A stretch of 64,000 nucleotides of DNA. It comes from CAVVMA01 sp963788205. GTDB lineage: Bacteria; Desulfobacterota; Binatia; Binatales; Binataceae. A program made the position numbers and the translations under genes. Within the stretch, counting starts at the first letter, position 1; each line of letters begins with the position of its first letter. Where the stretch lies: the NCBI GenBank assembly GCA_963788205.1, contig CAWBGG010000005.1:580520-644519 (forward strand), given 5' to 3'. Of the stretch, positions 53,532-62,595 are shown one piece after another. Below the pieces are notes generated by a model, which was not told the origin of the DNA, ran no database searches, and saw only the letters and a list, made by a program, of their open reading frames with translations.

Positions 53532-53909
53532 CTACTTTGCCGGGCGCTGGACCAAATCGACGCCGTTGCCAGCGGGATCGACCACGTTGGCCAGCCGGCC
53601 GCCGCCGGGACGCTCCTGGATGGGGCCCTCCATCGTTCCGCCCGCGGCCTTGGCGCGCGCGACTGTCGCGTCGAGGTCTGCGACCACGAAATCCAAATGC
53701 ACCGGCGTCCAGTGGCGCTGGTAGCTGCGCGGAATTTCCGCATCGGGCGAGGCCGAGCTGCCGAACGGCATCTCCATGATCCAGAAGACGGTGTCGCCGT
53801 CGGCCATTTTGGCCCATCCCGAATCGCTCTTGACCAGCGTAAGCCCGATCGCGCGATAGAACTCGACGGCCTGCGCCGCGTTTTCCACGTCGATACATAC
53901 TTCGAACAT
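53532..53909 (-). CDS. VOC family (glyoxalase-like) protein
   Basis: 125 residues, one vicinal-oxygen-chelate domain made of two beta-alpha-beta3 modules. It starts MFEVCIDVENAAQAVEFYRA, and the second half has VHLDFVVADLDATVARAKAA and the C-terminal VVDPAGNGVDLVQR. Metal ligands of the family (His/Glu) are partly visible (VHLDF). Small enzymes of this fold isomerise, cleave or hydrolyse varied compounds. Downstream of a BMP binding-protein gene on the same strand, five bases apart. Confidence 0.88.
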   Translation of the reverse strand: MFEVCIDVENAAQAVEFYRAIGLTLVKSDSGWAKMADGDTVFWIMEMPFGSSASPDAEIPRSYQRHWTPVHLDFVVADLDATVARAKAAGGTMEGPIQERPGGGRLANVVDPAGNGVDLVQRPAK

Positions 53910-53914
53910 CGCTG

Positions 53915-54925
53915 CTAACCTCCGGCCTGCGGCGATTGGAACCTGATTTTTCCGGTCTTGATTTGCGCCTCCGCATCCTTCGCCAGCGCGAGCGCCTGGG
54001 GCGGAATTCGCGCGGCTAGTTGCGGATTCATGATCACGTTGACCATCCCGTCTTGCATGCCGAATTCGATCATCGCGGGATGAAAGTTTCCCGCCTTGAC
54101 CTCGGTGGCGATTTTCAGGAACGCCTGCGGGATGTCGGTGACTGCGCTGGCGAGCACCACGTCGGGTGCGACGTCGTTCTGATTGCGATTCGCGCCGAAG
54201 GCGTAGATGTGCGCCTGACCTGCGGCCTGGAAAACGCCGAGGCCGGCGGCGTCAGCATTGTGGAACAGCAGGTCGGCGCCCTGGCTGATCTGCGCCAGCG
54301 CCGCCTCTTTCGCCGCGCCGACATCCTCGAAGCTGCCGATGAAGCTCACCAGCACGCGCCCCTTGGGACGCACCGAAAGAAAGCCGCGCTTGAAGCCGTC
54401 GAACGTCAATCGGATCGCGGGCAGCTCGATGCCGCCGACGGCGCCGACCACGCCGCTCTTTGAGATCGCGCCGGCGATCACGCCCTCGACGTAGGCGGCC
54501 TGCTCGATCTTGAAGGTCAGCGAAGCGACGTTGCGCGCGGAGCCGCTGCCCGACGTGATCACGAAACTGGTCTGCGGAAAGTACGTCGCGACCTTGAGCG
54601 CGGAGTCGGTGTACTCGAAGCCGTGGGCGAAGATCAGATTGAAGCCGCGCGAGCCGAAGTCGCGGAACGCATCTTCGAAGTCAGCGGGCGAGGTGGTCTG
54701 CACCATCGCGGTCTCAGCGCCGAGCTGCGATTTGATCAGCTGCAACCCGTCGAACGCCGCCGCGTTCCATCCGGCGTCGCTGACCGGACCGGGAGTCAGC
54801 AACGCGACGCGGAAAGAGGCGGGCGTGGCGCCCGATGCGATCGGCGCGGCGCAAACGATCGCGAATGCAATCGCTGCCGCGATGCTCAGCGCGATCGTGG
54901 ACCTGCTCATGATCGGCGGCAGCAT
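53915..54925 (-). CDS. BMP/PnrA-type substrate-binding protein
   Basis: 336 residues with a signal peptide (IALSIAAAIAFAIVCAAPIA). The mature protein has RVALLTPGPVSDAGWNAAAF, FNLIFAHGFEYTDSALKVAT, and YAFGANRNQNDVAPDVVLAS, all typical of Bmp family proteins that bind nucleosides or purine-like ligands for ABC importers. No lipobox Cys is seen. ATG at 54925 is the first; an ATG at 54910 just before the signal is an equal choice. No permease or ATPase gene is nearby, so it may serve a distant importer. Confidence 0.9.
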   Translation of the reverse strand: MLPPIMSRSTIALSIAAAIAFAIVCAAPIASGATPASFRVALLTPGPVSDAGWNAAAFDGLQLIKSQLGAETAMVQTTSPADFEDAFRDFGSRGFNLIFAHGFEYTDSALKVATYFPQTSFVITSGSGSARNVASLTFKIEQAAYVEGVIAGAISKSGVVGAVGGIELPAIRLTFDGFKRGFLSVRPKGRVLVSFIGSFEDVGAAKEAALAQISQGADLLFHNADAAGLGVFQAAGQAHIYAFGANRNQNDVAPDVVLASAVTDIPQAFLKIATEVKAGNFHPAMIEFGMQDGMVNVIMNPQLAARIPPQALALAKDAEAQIKTGKIRFQSPQAGG

Positions 54926-55012
54926 CGCCGTATAATGCCCTCGCGCCTTTGGACATTCCAGCGTCGCTGTTTGTAGGATGGAGCGTGCGCCGTCATGGCG
55001 CGGAGGGTTTGA

Positions 55013-56257
55013 ATGGCCAATCCGCCACAGATGCTTGAAGGATATCGCGTGCTGGACTTCAGCCACTGGGTGGCGGGACCGACCTGCACCCGGATTCTCG
55101 GTGAGATGGGCGCCGACGTGATCAAGGTGGAGCGCTCGGCCGAGGGCGATCACGTGCGCGCGCTCGGCGTGGTGCGCGACGGGATGAGCACCTACTTCTT
55201 CCAGCACAATCATTGCAAGCGCAGCCTCGCGCTCGATCTCCGCAAGCCGCGCGCGGTCGAGCTGGTGATGCGGATGATCCCGAAGATCGACGTGGTGGTG
55301 GAAAATTTCGCGCCGGGAGTGATCGGCGCGATGGGCCTCGGCTACGACGTGCTCGCGCGCATCAACCCGAAGCTCGTGATGGCGTCGATCTCGGTGGCGG
55401 GGCAGGCCGGGCCGCTGAGCAGCAAACCCGGCTATGACTATCTCGGCGCGGCCTACTCGGGAGTTCTCGATCAAATCGGCGAGTCCGATCGGCCGCCGTC
55501 GGTGCCCGGAATGGCGATCGGCGACATCTCGGCCGGCGTTGCCACCGCGATGGCGGTCGGCTTCGCGCTGCTCAATCGCGAGCGCACCGGCGAGGGCCAG
55601 TTTATCGACGCGTCGCTGATCGATACCTACTTCCATATGCACGAGCTGTGTGTGCCGCTGGTCTCGCTGCGGCCGGGAAAATTCGTACCCAAGCGCACCG
55701 GCTCGCTCCATCCGACGGGCAGCCCGGTCGGCGTCTTCCAGGCCAGCGGCGGCTATATCTTTCTGGTGGTCCAGCAGCACGAGATGCCGCGGTTGTGGCG
55801 CGCGCTCGGCCGCCCGGAGCTGGCCGGTGATCCGCGCTTCACCACGCTGCGCGATCGGCTCAAGAACAACCTCGCGCTCAAGGAGATTATCGAGACCTGG
55901 CTCGCGAGGTTCCCGGATCGCGATTCGGCGCTGGCCGTGCTCGATCGCGAGCGAGTGCCGTGCGCGCCGGTCTACAAGCTCCAAGAGGCGATGGCTGAGC
56001 CGCATCTGCGCGAGCGCCGCACTGTCCGGCGGGTGAAAGATCGCGCGCTCGGCGAGTTCGATATCCCCGGGATGCCGGTCCGGTTCTCGTCGTTCCCGAC
56101 CCGGACCGACGTGAAAGCCTCACGCGTAGGTGAGGACAACGCGCCGATTTTGCGCGACGTGCTCGGGCTATCGGACGGGGAAATTGCGGCGCTGTATGCC
56201 GAGCATATTCTGTTGCGCGCACTGGCGGCGCAGGAGCAATCTGTCAAGTCTGTGTAG
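55013..56257 (+). CDS. Type III CoA-transferase (CaiB/BaiF family)
   Basis: 414 residues. Transfers CoA between carboxylic acids. The start LEGYRVLDFSHWVAGPTCTR, ADVIKVERSAEGDHVR, and the Asp nucleophile in GMAIGDISAGVATAMAVGFA are all present; ERTGEGQFIDASLIDTYFHM is typical of the formyl-CoA/carnitine-CoA transferase group. GCGGAGGG lies six bases before the ATG. Divergent from the BMP gene; followed by a VOC gene 12 bases later, so probably in one operon. Substrate unknown. Confidence 0.93.
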   Translation: MANPPQMLEGYRVLDFSHWVAGPTCTRILGEMGADVIKVERSAEGDHVRALGVVRDGMSTYFFQHNHCKRSLALDLRKPRAVELVMRMIPKIDVVVENFAPGVIGAMGLGYDVLARINPKLVMASISVAGQAGPLSSKPGYDYLGAAYSGVLDQIGESDRPPSVPGMAIGDISAGVATAMAVGFALLNRERTGEGQFIDASLIDTYFHMHELCVPLVSLRPGKFVPKRTGSLHPTGSPVGVFQASGGYIFLVVQQHEMPRLWRALGRPELAGDPRFTTLRDRLKNNLALKEIIETWLARFPDRDSALAVLDRERVPCAPVYKLQEAMAEPHLRERRTVRRVKDRALGEFDIPGMPVRFSSFPTRTDVKASRVGEDNAPILRDVLGLSDGEIAALYAEHILLRALAAQEQSVKSV

Positions 56258-56269
56258 GAGGGCGATTCG

Positions 56270-56632
56270 ATGATAAAGACTCAAGGCCTCACCCATATCA
56301 ACCTCAACGTGCGCGATATCAAGAAGTCGCTGAAATTCTACCAGGAGGCGTTCGGGCTCCAGGTAAAGTCCTGGGAGGGCCAGGGCATGGTCTTCCTGAA
56401 CACGCCCGGATGCCGCGATACGATCACGCTTTGCCAGGTCGGCGAGCAGCTACCGGTCGGCAGCGGCGGAGTCACGCATTTCGGGTTCAGACTCGCCAGC
56501 AAAGACGACCTCGACTTCGCGGTCAAAGAGATCGAGCGCGCCGGCGGCAAGGTGCTAAGCCGCGGCGAGCACGCGCCGGGATACCCGTACGTCTACGTCA
56601 CCGATCCAGACGGCTACGTAATCGAGTTGTGA
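56270..56632 (+). CDS. VOC family dioxygenase/isomerase-like protein
   Basis: 120 residues. Starts MIKTQGLTHINLNVRDIKKS with LKFYQEAFGLQ, and ends VYVTDPDGYVIEL with the C-terminal Glu ligand; THFGFRL carries the His of the second module. All metal positions of the glyoxalase I/dioxygenase fold are kept. It follows the CoA-transferase by 12 bases and its stop overlaps the next start (GTGA), so the three genes are coupled. Confidence 0.92.
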   Translation: MIKTQGLTHINLNVRDIKKSLKFYQEAFGLQVKSWEGQGMVFLNTPGCRDTITLCQVGEQLPVGSGGVTHFGFRLASKDDLDFAVKEIERAGGKVLSRGEHAPGYPYVYVTDPDGYVIEL

Positions 56633-56883
56633 AGCACGCCGGTGAGAAGGCGCTCGAAGCGCTGGAACCGATCCTCTCAAGGCTGCGCGAGTTCGACGGC
56701 TTGCGGGAGCGCAAGCGCGGTGCCTTCTACCGTAAAGCGGCCGCATTCGTCCATTTCCACGAGGACCCAGCCGGATTCTTGGCCGATCTGAAGTGCGGGG
56801 AAGATTTCGTGCGCTTCCCCGTCAACACGCGCGCCGAGATCGAGGCTTTCATCCGCGAGGCGAAACGCGCGCTGGCGCCCTGA
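56629..56883 (+). CDS. Small conserved hypothetical protein
   Basis: 84 residues starting with GTG inside the stop of the VOC gene (GTGA overlap). Reads EALEPILSRLREFDGLRERK, then RKAAAFVHFHEDPAGFLADL and VRFPVNTRAEIEAFIREAKR. The H-F-H-E-D-P-x-G-x-F-A-D pattern is seen in short proteins across proteobacteria with no assigned role. The overlap and coding quality make it a real gene. Confidence 0.78.
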   Translation: MKHAGEKALEALEPILSRLREFDGLRERKRGAFYRKAAAFVHFHEDPAGFLADLKCGEDFVRFPVNTRAEIEAFIREAKRALAP

Positions 56884-56887
56884 ATCA

Positions 56888-57157
56888 CTAATGGCCGGCG
56901 CTCGGGCGGTCGCGGCGGCGCGAGGGCGGCGGCGCCGAGGGCATCGGGCGCACCATCAGCGCCGGCTGCGTGATCTTGCTGGGCGGCGGGCCGACGCGAT
57001 GCAGCGACTTCATATCGTCGCCGCAATGCGGGCATCGCTCATCACTCCACTTCACAACCCGCGCGCAGTGCGGGCATTTGTAGCGTTTGCGGCCGATAAG
57101 GTAGAAGACCAACCCGGTCAGCGCCGCCATCAGGAGCCCGATTGCTGTCTGGTACAT
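56888..57157 (-). CDS. Zinc-ribbon membrane protein
   Basis: 89 residues. One N-terminal membrane segment (about 4-22) followed by a zinc ribbon with two CxxC pairs (CPHCARVVKWSDERCPHCGD), then a Pro-rich disordered tail. ATG at 57157 is the first real start; a TTG two codons earlier is possible. It probably sits in the inner membrane with the ribbon in the cytoplasm. Function unknown. Converges with the previous small gene, four bases apart. Confidence 0.75.
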   Translation of the reverse strand: MYQTAIGLLMAALTGLVFYLIGRKRYKCPHCARVVKWSDERCPHCGDDMKSLHRVGPPPSKITQPALMVRPMPSAPPPSRRRDRPSAGH

Positions 57158-57212
57158 GATCAATTAACCGCGAACGGGACGGCCTACCGATCACAATACC
57201 GCACAGCCGTGC

Positions 57213-58664
57213 CTATATCACCGGGACGAGCGGGCAATAGGCGCCGCCGAGCGCGGCCCGCGCCCGCGCGATTCGCTCGATCCACTTGAGGGTCCCTGCC
57301 AGACTCGCCGCGCCAACTGATGCGTGCGCGCCGAATCCTCCGCTCATCAATTGCTCGATCACGCTGGGCTGCTCGGGCAGCTCGACGATCTCGACCGGCG
57401 CGCCCGGCGCGAGCTTGGCCTCCTGCTTGGCCGAATCGAGCGCCGCGTCCAAGCCGCCCAGCGTGTCCACCAGCTTGATCCCCGCCGCCTGCGCGCCCGT
57501 CCAGACCCGGCCCTGCGCGATCTCATCGACTTGTTGAATCGTCAAGTGCCGCGAGTCCGCGACCAGCTTGACGAAGCGCTCGTAGGTGCTGCCCAGCAGT
57601 TGCTCGCGCAGCATCTTTTCCTGATCGGGGGTGAAGTCGGTGAATTCGTCGAACATCTCGAAGTTCGCGCCGCGCGTGATCGAGCCGCTGTTGACGCCGA
57701 ACTTCTGCGCCATCGGGGCGACGTTGAACTTGCCCAAAAACACGCCGATCGAGCCGGTGATCGTGCCGGCCTCCGCGAAGATCCGCTTGGCGGGCGTAGC
57801 GATCCAGTAACCGCCCGAGGCGCCGTAGCTCGACATGCTCACGACTATCGGTTTGTCGAGCGCGGTGAGTTCGGCCTCATGGCGGATCAGCTCGGAAGCC
57901 AGCACCGATCCGCCCGGAGAATTGATTCGAAACACGATCGCCTTGACCGAGCTGTCGTCGCGCGCGCTCTTGAACGCTTCGACCATCCGGTCCGAAGTCA
58001 TCGAGGTTCCGCTGGGACCAAGCTCGCCGGCCTCACGTACGATATCGCCGTCGCCGTAGATCACGGCGATTCGGTTGCCGCCGTGGATGCTCGGCAAAAT
58101 CCGCGGACGGACGTAATCGTCGTAATCGACCAGCCCATGCTCGTCGCCGCCGCCGTAATGCTTGATGCGATCGTCGAAGGCATCCTCGTACTCCAACCGG
58201 TCAACCAGATGCATCTTGAGCCCGGCTTCGGCGCTCAGCGGGGCCTGATCGATTATGGTCCGGATCGCATCCTGACCCAGATGGCGTTGATCCGAGATCT
58301 GACTGACGAGCTGGCTGTAGAGATCAGAAACCAGCGCTTCGTCCTGCTCGCGCTGGCCGGGTGTGAAATCCTGCTCCGTGAAAATGTTGATCGCGCTCTT
58401 GTACTTGCCGAGCGCCACGAAATCGGGGTGGATTCCAAGCCAGTCGAACGCGCCGCGCGCAAAGATTTCCCGCACGCCCACCCCGATCAGGTTAAGCTCG
58501 CCCTCCGGCATCATCGCAACTTCGTGCGCAGAGGCTGCGACCATGTAGGGCAGATTACCGGGTCCCTCCTCTCCGGCGGTTTCCATGTAGGCGGTGGTCC
58601 ACTTGCCGTGGCTCTCGAAATCCTTGACCAGCGCGGTGATTTCCTGGGCTTGCGCGAGTTCCAT
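57213..58664 (-). CDS. sppA: Signal peptide peptidase SppA, main part (frameshifted gene)
   Basis: 483 residues from the ATG at 58664, holding both S49 domains of the long SppA form. The first domain contains the general-base Lys region (SHGKWTTAYMETAGEEGPGN), the second the nucleophile Ser in SSYGASGGYWIATPAKRIFA followed by GTITGSIGVF. SppA degrades leftover signal peptides in the inner membrane. True coding continues upstream (IVGAALKIIDPD) and joins the frame at 58682-58945 by adding one base near 58705; the whole protein would be about 577 residues. Confidence 0.9.
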   Translation of the reverse strand: MELAQAQEITALVKDFESHGKWTTAYMETAGEEGPGNLPYMVAASAHEVAMMPEGELNLIGVGVREIFARGAFDWLGIHPDFVALGKYKSAINIFTEQDFTPGQREQDEALVSDLYSQLVSQISDQRHLGQDAIRTIIDQAPLSAEAGLKMHLVDRLEYEDAFDDRIKHYGGGDEHGLVDYDDYVRPRILPSIHGGNRIAVIYGDGDIVREAGELGPSGTSMTSDRMVEAFKSARDDSSVKAIVFRINSPGGSVLASELIRHEAELTALDKPIVVSMSSYGASGGYWIATPAKRIFAEAGTITGSIGVFLGKFNVAPMAQKFGVNSGSITRGANFEMFDEFTDFTPDQEKMLREQLLGSTYERFVKLVADSRHLTIQQVDEIAQGRVWTGAQAAGIKLVDTLGGLDAALDSAKQEAKLAPGAPVEIVELPEQPSVIEQLMSGGFGAHASVGAASLAGTLKWIERIARARAALGGAYCPLVPVI

Positions 58665-58681
58665 GTCGGGATCGATGATCT

Positions 58682-58945
58682 TCAGCGCCGCGCCGACGAT
58701 CCGCCGATCGCGGCGGCCTTGTCGAGCGCGCTACGAACCTGGTTGAGCGGCGTCTCCTTGCCGGCGCCGAGCAGGGCGCTGATTCCGCCGCGTCCCCGTT
58801 CGACCACCGGACCGTCCAGCGTGACCACCAGCACCGAGCCGGGTTTGACCCGATGGTTCACGTAGTCGGCGATCACGGCGATCATGAGCAATACGGCGAC
58901 TATGACCGCGGTCCTCAGTAACCATCGAAACAGCCTCTTCAACAT
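58682..58945 (-). CDS. sppA: Signal peptide peptidase SppA, N-terminal part (frameshifted gene)
   Basis: 87 residues: MLKRLFRWLLRTAVIVAVLL with a membrane anchor at about 9-28, then GSVLVVTLDGPVVERGRGGI and LNQVRSALDKAAA, which is the usual start of long-form SppA. The frame then fails at a GC-rich stretch (58700-58713) and stops; the other frame carries on with RIVGAALKII. One missing G explains the break. Confidence 0.85.
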   Translation of the reverse strand: MLKRLFRWLLRTAVIVAVLLMIAVIADYVNHRVKPGSVLVVTLDGPVVERGRGGISALLGAGKETPLNQVRSALDKAAAIGGSSARR

Positions 58946-59090
58946 GCGGATCTCTCCAGGTGGCGCTTTATCTCGTGATCGATACGGGCTCGATCGCTTG
59001 AAAGCGCCGCAGCAAAATTCAAATGATGATCAACTGTACCAGTACCGGCGGCGCGTCGCATCGGAAACCGCCGGAGCGCGGAGGACATAG

Positions 59091-59480
59091 ATGGGCATGC
59101 GTCGAGTGATGATCGCGGCGGCTGCGCTGGGCTTGGCCCTGATGGCTATGCCTGCCGCAGACCTACGCGCGCAGGTAGCCGCCCCGATTGTGCCGACTCC
59201 GCCCCCGGCGCCGACGCCCGCGCCAACTCCCTTTGCACCGCTGACGGCGCGGACTTTCTCATGCAGTTGCTCGTCGCCGGGCCAGCCGGTGATATGGATG
59301 GGGCGGGTTTCCGCGTCGAGCTACATTTTGGCCGAGCAAGCCGCCAAGGGTGGGTGCCTGGGATATGTAGGCTCCAAGCCCGTCTCGCCGTTTATCCAGC
59401 CTCCGTCGAGCAATATCTTCGGAGCGCCGGCGCAGGCCTTGGCCGCTCCGAAACAGTGCACCTCCTGCGCCTGCAATTAG
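59091..59480 (+). CDS. Hypothetical exported Cys-containing protein
   Basis: 129 residues. Signal peptide (about 1-28, ending AADLRAQ), a Pro-Thr-Ala stretch, then FSCSCSSPGQPVIWMGRVSA and a C-terminal CTSCAC. The paired cysteines suggest disulfides in the periplasm. GGAGGA lies six bases before the ATG. No known domain; divergent from sppA. Confidence 0.65.
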   Translation: MGMRRVMIAAAALGLALMAMPAADLRAQVAAPIVPTPPPAPTPAPTPFAPLTARTFSCSCSSPGQPVIWMGRVSASSYILAEQAAKGGCLGYVGSKPVSPFIQPPSSNIFGAPAQALAAPKQCTSCACN

Positions 59481-59512
59481 TGAGACTCGAGGCTCGCATC
59501 GCGCCGCTCCGG

Positions 59513-61312
59513 TTACGGCGAATGGCCCAGCGGGATGCGCTCGACGCGCGAGTCGTCGAGGTAGACGCGCTGGCCGAGTTGTGTGGCGATTAGAGTGGTG
59601 ACGATCCGCACGCCCTGCAATTCGAGCGTGGTCCTCATCGCGAGCGGGCGCGCGTAGCCCGCGCCCCCGCTTCCGTCGCTCATCGCCTCTTCGATCACGC
59701 GTCCGGTCGGGTACACCGCGCCCGGCCCCACGTTCGGCTCGAGACCCAGGATGCGCGACATCGTGGGCCCAACGTCGGAGTTGCTGGTCGGGCTCCGATC
59801 GGCGTAGCCCCTGCGGAAGTCGGGGCCGATCGCGGCGCCGAAGTTGTGCAGTTCACGACTGCCGGCCGTGCCATGCATTCCCTGCCCGGTGCCCAGCCCG
59901 TCAGAGTAGTTCACGCCCTTCACCGGATGCACTAGCGCGCTGGATTGGTTGGGTACAGCGTGCTGGCCCTTCGCGTCGATCGCGAAGGCCGGATTGCCGG
60001 GACCGGTGAGCGTGGAATTGTCCATGTCGGGGAACTCACGAAACGAGATCACCAGATCCGGCGAACGCCCCTGATTGTAGATTCCCACCGAGGCTTCGGT
60101 GAACGTGCCGGGAATCCAGCCGAGATAGGCAGCCTCGTGATGCTGCCGGTCGCCAGCCGCCGGCGCCGCATCGCGCGCGAAGATCGGCCCGCACCATTCC
60201 TGAGCCTCGGCGAAGTTGACGATCTTCTGCAAAATGTCGCGCCGCGCGTCCGCGGTCTTGAACGCCTCCGGCGACAGGTAGATGAAATCGCTGCCGCCGT
60301 TGCGCACGACCATCACCTCCGTGCTGTCTTCGGATTTCTTGAGGCCCGCCGCGACCAGCGCTCCGCTCAGATTGACCTTCATCCGCACGGTGGCGAAGCC
60401 GTGATCCGACACGACCATCAGATCGGTTCGACCCTCGAGCCCGCTGTGCGTGATCGCGTTGCGAATCCTGCCCAGATCGGCGTCCACCGACGACAGCGCC
60501 TGGAAACTCTCGGCTGTGCCGAGACCGGCGCGATGCTGCGTCGCGTCGGGGTCGCGCAGCCACAACACGATTATCGCCGGACGGCAGGCTTCCGCCGCCG
60601 CCTTGGCCGCGGGAAGCGCCTTTTCGAGCGCAACCGTGGTGTAGAACGCATCGCGCGTGGCGGTCGCGCCGTCATTGGGCGGCGGCTTGATCGCATCGGC
60701 GCCCGGCGGGACCGCGATCAAGTCGTCGGTCGCAAACAGGAAGTCGCGATGTGGCTCGTTCAGGAAATCGCGGCCGTCGTTGAGGCCGCCCACGCGGTTG
60801 TCGAACAGGAACGCCGGTCCGGCTTTGCCCATGATCGCGATATAGCCCCGCTCGCGCTCCACCTCCTGCTCAACGGTATCGAGCGCGAGCAGCCGGCCGT
60901 CAAGTACATCGGGAGCGTTGAGTCGGGCGAGAATCTTGGGGCCTTCGAGCGCCTGCGCCTTCGCGAGCAGGGCGGTGGCCTCGGCGGAGAACTTCGCGGC
61001 GGGTCTGAAGTACATCACGTTGCCCAGCACCCCGTCAACGCCTGGTTGTGCGCCGGTCGCAAGCCCGCTCGCGTTCACCATCGTGAGCGTCGGATAGAGG
61101 CTGTGATGGTGGTCGAAGCGCACGCCCTGGCGCGCTATCGCGAACAGGTTGGGCATGTTCTGCTGCGTCACGAGATCGGGCCGCAGCCCATCACATACGA
61201 CCAGAAAAAAGATCCGGCCGCTGGCGCCGCTCGCGCGCGCCCGCACGGCAGCGATCGGTGCGCCGGCGAGGAACCCAAGCACCAGCAGCATGAGCAGGAT
61301 TTTTCGCTTCAC
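59513..61312 (-). CDS. Alkaline phosphatase superfamily hydrolase (type I phosphodiesterase/pyrophosphatase)
   Basis: 599 residues with a signal peptide. Metal and nucleophile regions: FFLVVCDGLRPDLVTQQNMP (first Asp), SLYPTLTMVNASGLATGAQP with the Thr nucleophile, LRDPDATQHRAG, MVVSDHGFATV, and the last His in GMHGTAGSRE. These are the ligands of the phosphodiesterase/nucleotide pyrophosphatase group, acting in the periplasm on nucleotides or phosphodiesters. Starts MKRKILLMLLVLGFLAGAP. Ends 32 bases after the convergent exported-protein gene. Confidence 0.9.
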   Translation of the reverse strand: MKRKILLMLLVLGFLAGAPIAAVRARASGASGRIFFLVVCDGLRPDLVTQQNMPNLFAIARQGVRFDHHHSLYPTLTMVNASGLATGAQPGVDGVLGNVMYFRPAAKFSAEATALLAKAQALEGPKILARLNAPDVLDGRLLALDTVEQEVERERGYIAIMGKAGPAFLFDNRVGGLNDGRDFLNEPHRDFLFATDDLIAVPPGADAIKPPPNDGATATRDAFYTTVALEKALPAAKAAAEACRPAIIVLWLRDPDATQHRAGLGTAESFQALSSVDADLGRIRNAITHSGLEGRTDLMVVSDHGFATVRMKVNLSGALVAAGLKKSEDSTEVMVVRNGGSDFIYLSPEAFKTADARRDILQKIVNFAEAQEWCGPIFARDAAPAAGDRQHHEAAYLGWIPGTFTEASVGIYNQGRSPDLVISFREFPDMDNSTLTGPGNPAFAIDAKGQHAVPNQSSALVHPVKGVNYSDGLGTGQGMHGTAGSRELHNFGAAIGPDFRRGYADRSPTSNSDVGPTMSRILGLEPNVGPGAVYPTGRVIEEAMSDGSGGAGYARPLAMRTTLELQGVRIVTTLIATQLGQRVYLDDSRVERIPLGHSP

Positions 61313-61483
61313 AGCAATTGTTCAATAAACCGGTCGGCGCGCGCGCCTGTCAATCGCGCCGCATGATCATTCGAAGAAATGTTCCGTCGGGCGCAACGGT
61401 GTTGCTGCGCCGGCGATTCGCTTTTGACGCGGGCCGCTGGTTTTGATTTGGTAACTTATTGGTATCTTGGCGGAGGAAATCAA

Positions 61484-62405
61484 TTGCGAATCGCGCTCAT
61501 CGGACAGGCGGCCTTCGCCGAGAAGGCGCTTGCTACTCTGCACACGCGCGGCGAGGAAATAGTCCACGTCTTCGCCCCGCCCGAGGCTCCCGGCGGGCGG
61601 CCCGATCCGCTCAAGTCCAAAGCGCTCGAGCTCGGCGTGCCGCTCAGCCAGCCAAAATCGTTTCGCGGCGACGCCGCCTTTGAGCATTTCAAGTCGCTCG
61701 GGGCTGACTTGGCGATCCTAGCGTTCGTCACGATAATCGTGCCCGAACGGCTCCTCTATGCGCCGCGCTTCAAGTCGATTTGCTTCCATCCCTCGCTGCT
61801 CCCGCGCCATCGCGGCGCCAGCGGCATCAACTGGGCGATAATTCACGGCGACCGCGAAACCGGCGTCACCTGGTTCTGGCCCGACAAGGGGATCGATACC
61901 GGGCCGATATTGATCCAGCGGCGCGTGCCGATTGAGGAGAGCGATACGACCGGCTCGATTTATTTCAACCGGCTCTCTCCGCTCGGAATCGAGACCCTGA
62001 TCGAGTCGGTCGATCAGATCAAAAATGGAACCGCGCCGCGCGTTGCCCAGGACGAACGACTCGCGACCTATGAGCCGCCCTGCCGCGACGAGCACGCGCG
62101 CGTGGACTTCGGCAAGCCCGCTGCGCGAGGTCTACAACCTGATTCGTGGATGCGATCCGCAGCCGGGAGCGCATGCGATGCTCGGCGAGCGGCGGCTGCG
62201 TCTCTACGACGCCGCCTTCGAGGCGGGCGAGCCGCACGCCGCGCCGGGCACGATCGTCGCGATCGACGGCGCCGGAATGCGCCTGGCGCTGATCGGCGCC
62301 ACGATCATCGTGCGGCGCGCGCGCTTCGATCCGAATCCGAAAAAGGCCGCGCCGCTGGAGTTGGTGGAGTCGGGTGAGCTTCGCGCCAGCGCGAAGCTCA
62401 CCTGA
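61484..62405 (+). pseudogene. Formyltransferase (Fmt/10-formyl-THF hydrolase type), frameshifted
   Basis: Formyltransferase domain starting LRIALIGQAAFAEKALATLH from a TTG with GGAGGAAAT six bases before. The catalytic region reads FHPSLLPRHRGASGINWAII with HGDRETGVTWFWPDKGIDTG, the Asn/His/Asp-like motif of 10-formyl-tetrahydrofolate enzymes. Near 62117 the frame breaks: the C-terminal Fmt domain (PLREVYNLIRGCDPQPGAHA to the stop at 62405) is one frame over. Removing one base in AAGCCCGCTG joins both parts into about 306 residues. Likely transfers or removes a formyl group; acceptor unknown. Confidence 0.82.
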
Positions 62406-62410
62406 ATCTG

Positions 62411-62456
62411 CACCTCTCCCACCGGGAGAGGTCGGCGCTCCTGCGCCAGGTGAGGG
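62411..62456. repeat. REP-type palindromic element
   Basis: CACCTCTCCC and GGGAGAGGT form a close inverted pair and a further GGCGC/GCGCC stem follows, ending GGTGAGGGC. The same core occurs at 42391. It lies just after the formyltransferase. Confidence 0.75.
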
Positions 62457-62595
62457 CGGCGCGCCACTGACTCCACCGGCATCGCTGCGCCGGGCGCGGA
62501 GCGTTTTGCACCGCTGATCGAAAGAGTATTCTCGAAACGTCTCATGCTCGCGCCGATACCGCGCCGGCCTCAGGCGCGCAAAGGAGGCGGTGGCT

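Noticed and set aside
57324..58865. Plus-strand open frame of 513 codons opposite sppA
   Set aside because: It is the antisense shadow of sppA; the minus strand carries the S49 motifs.
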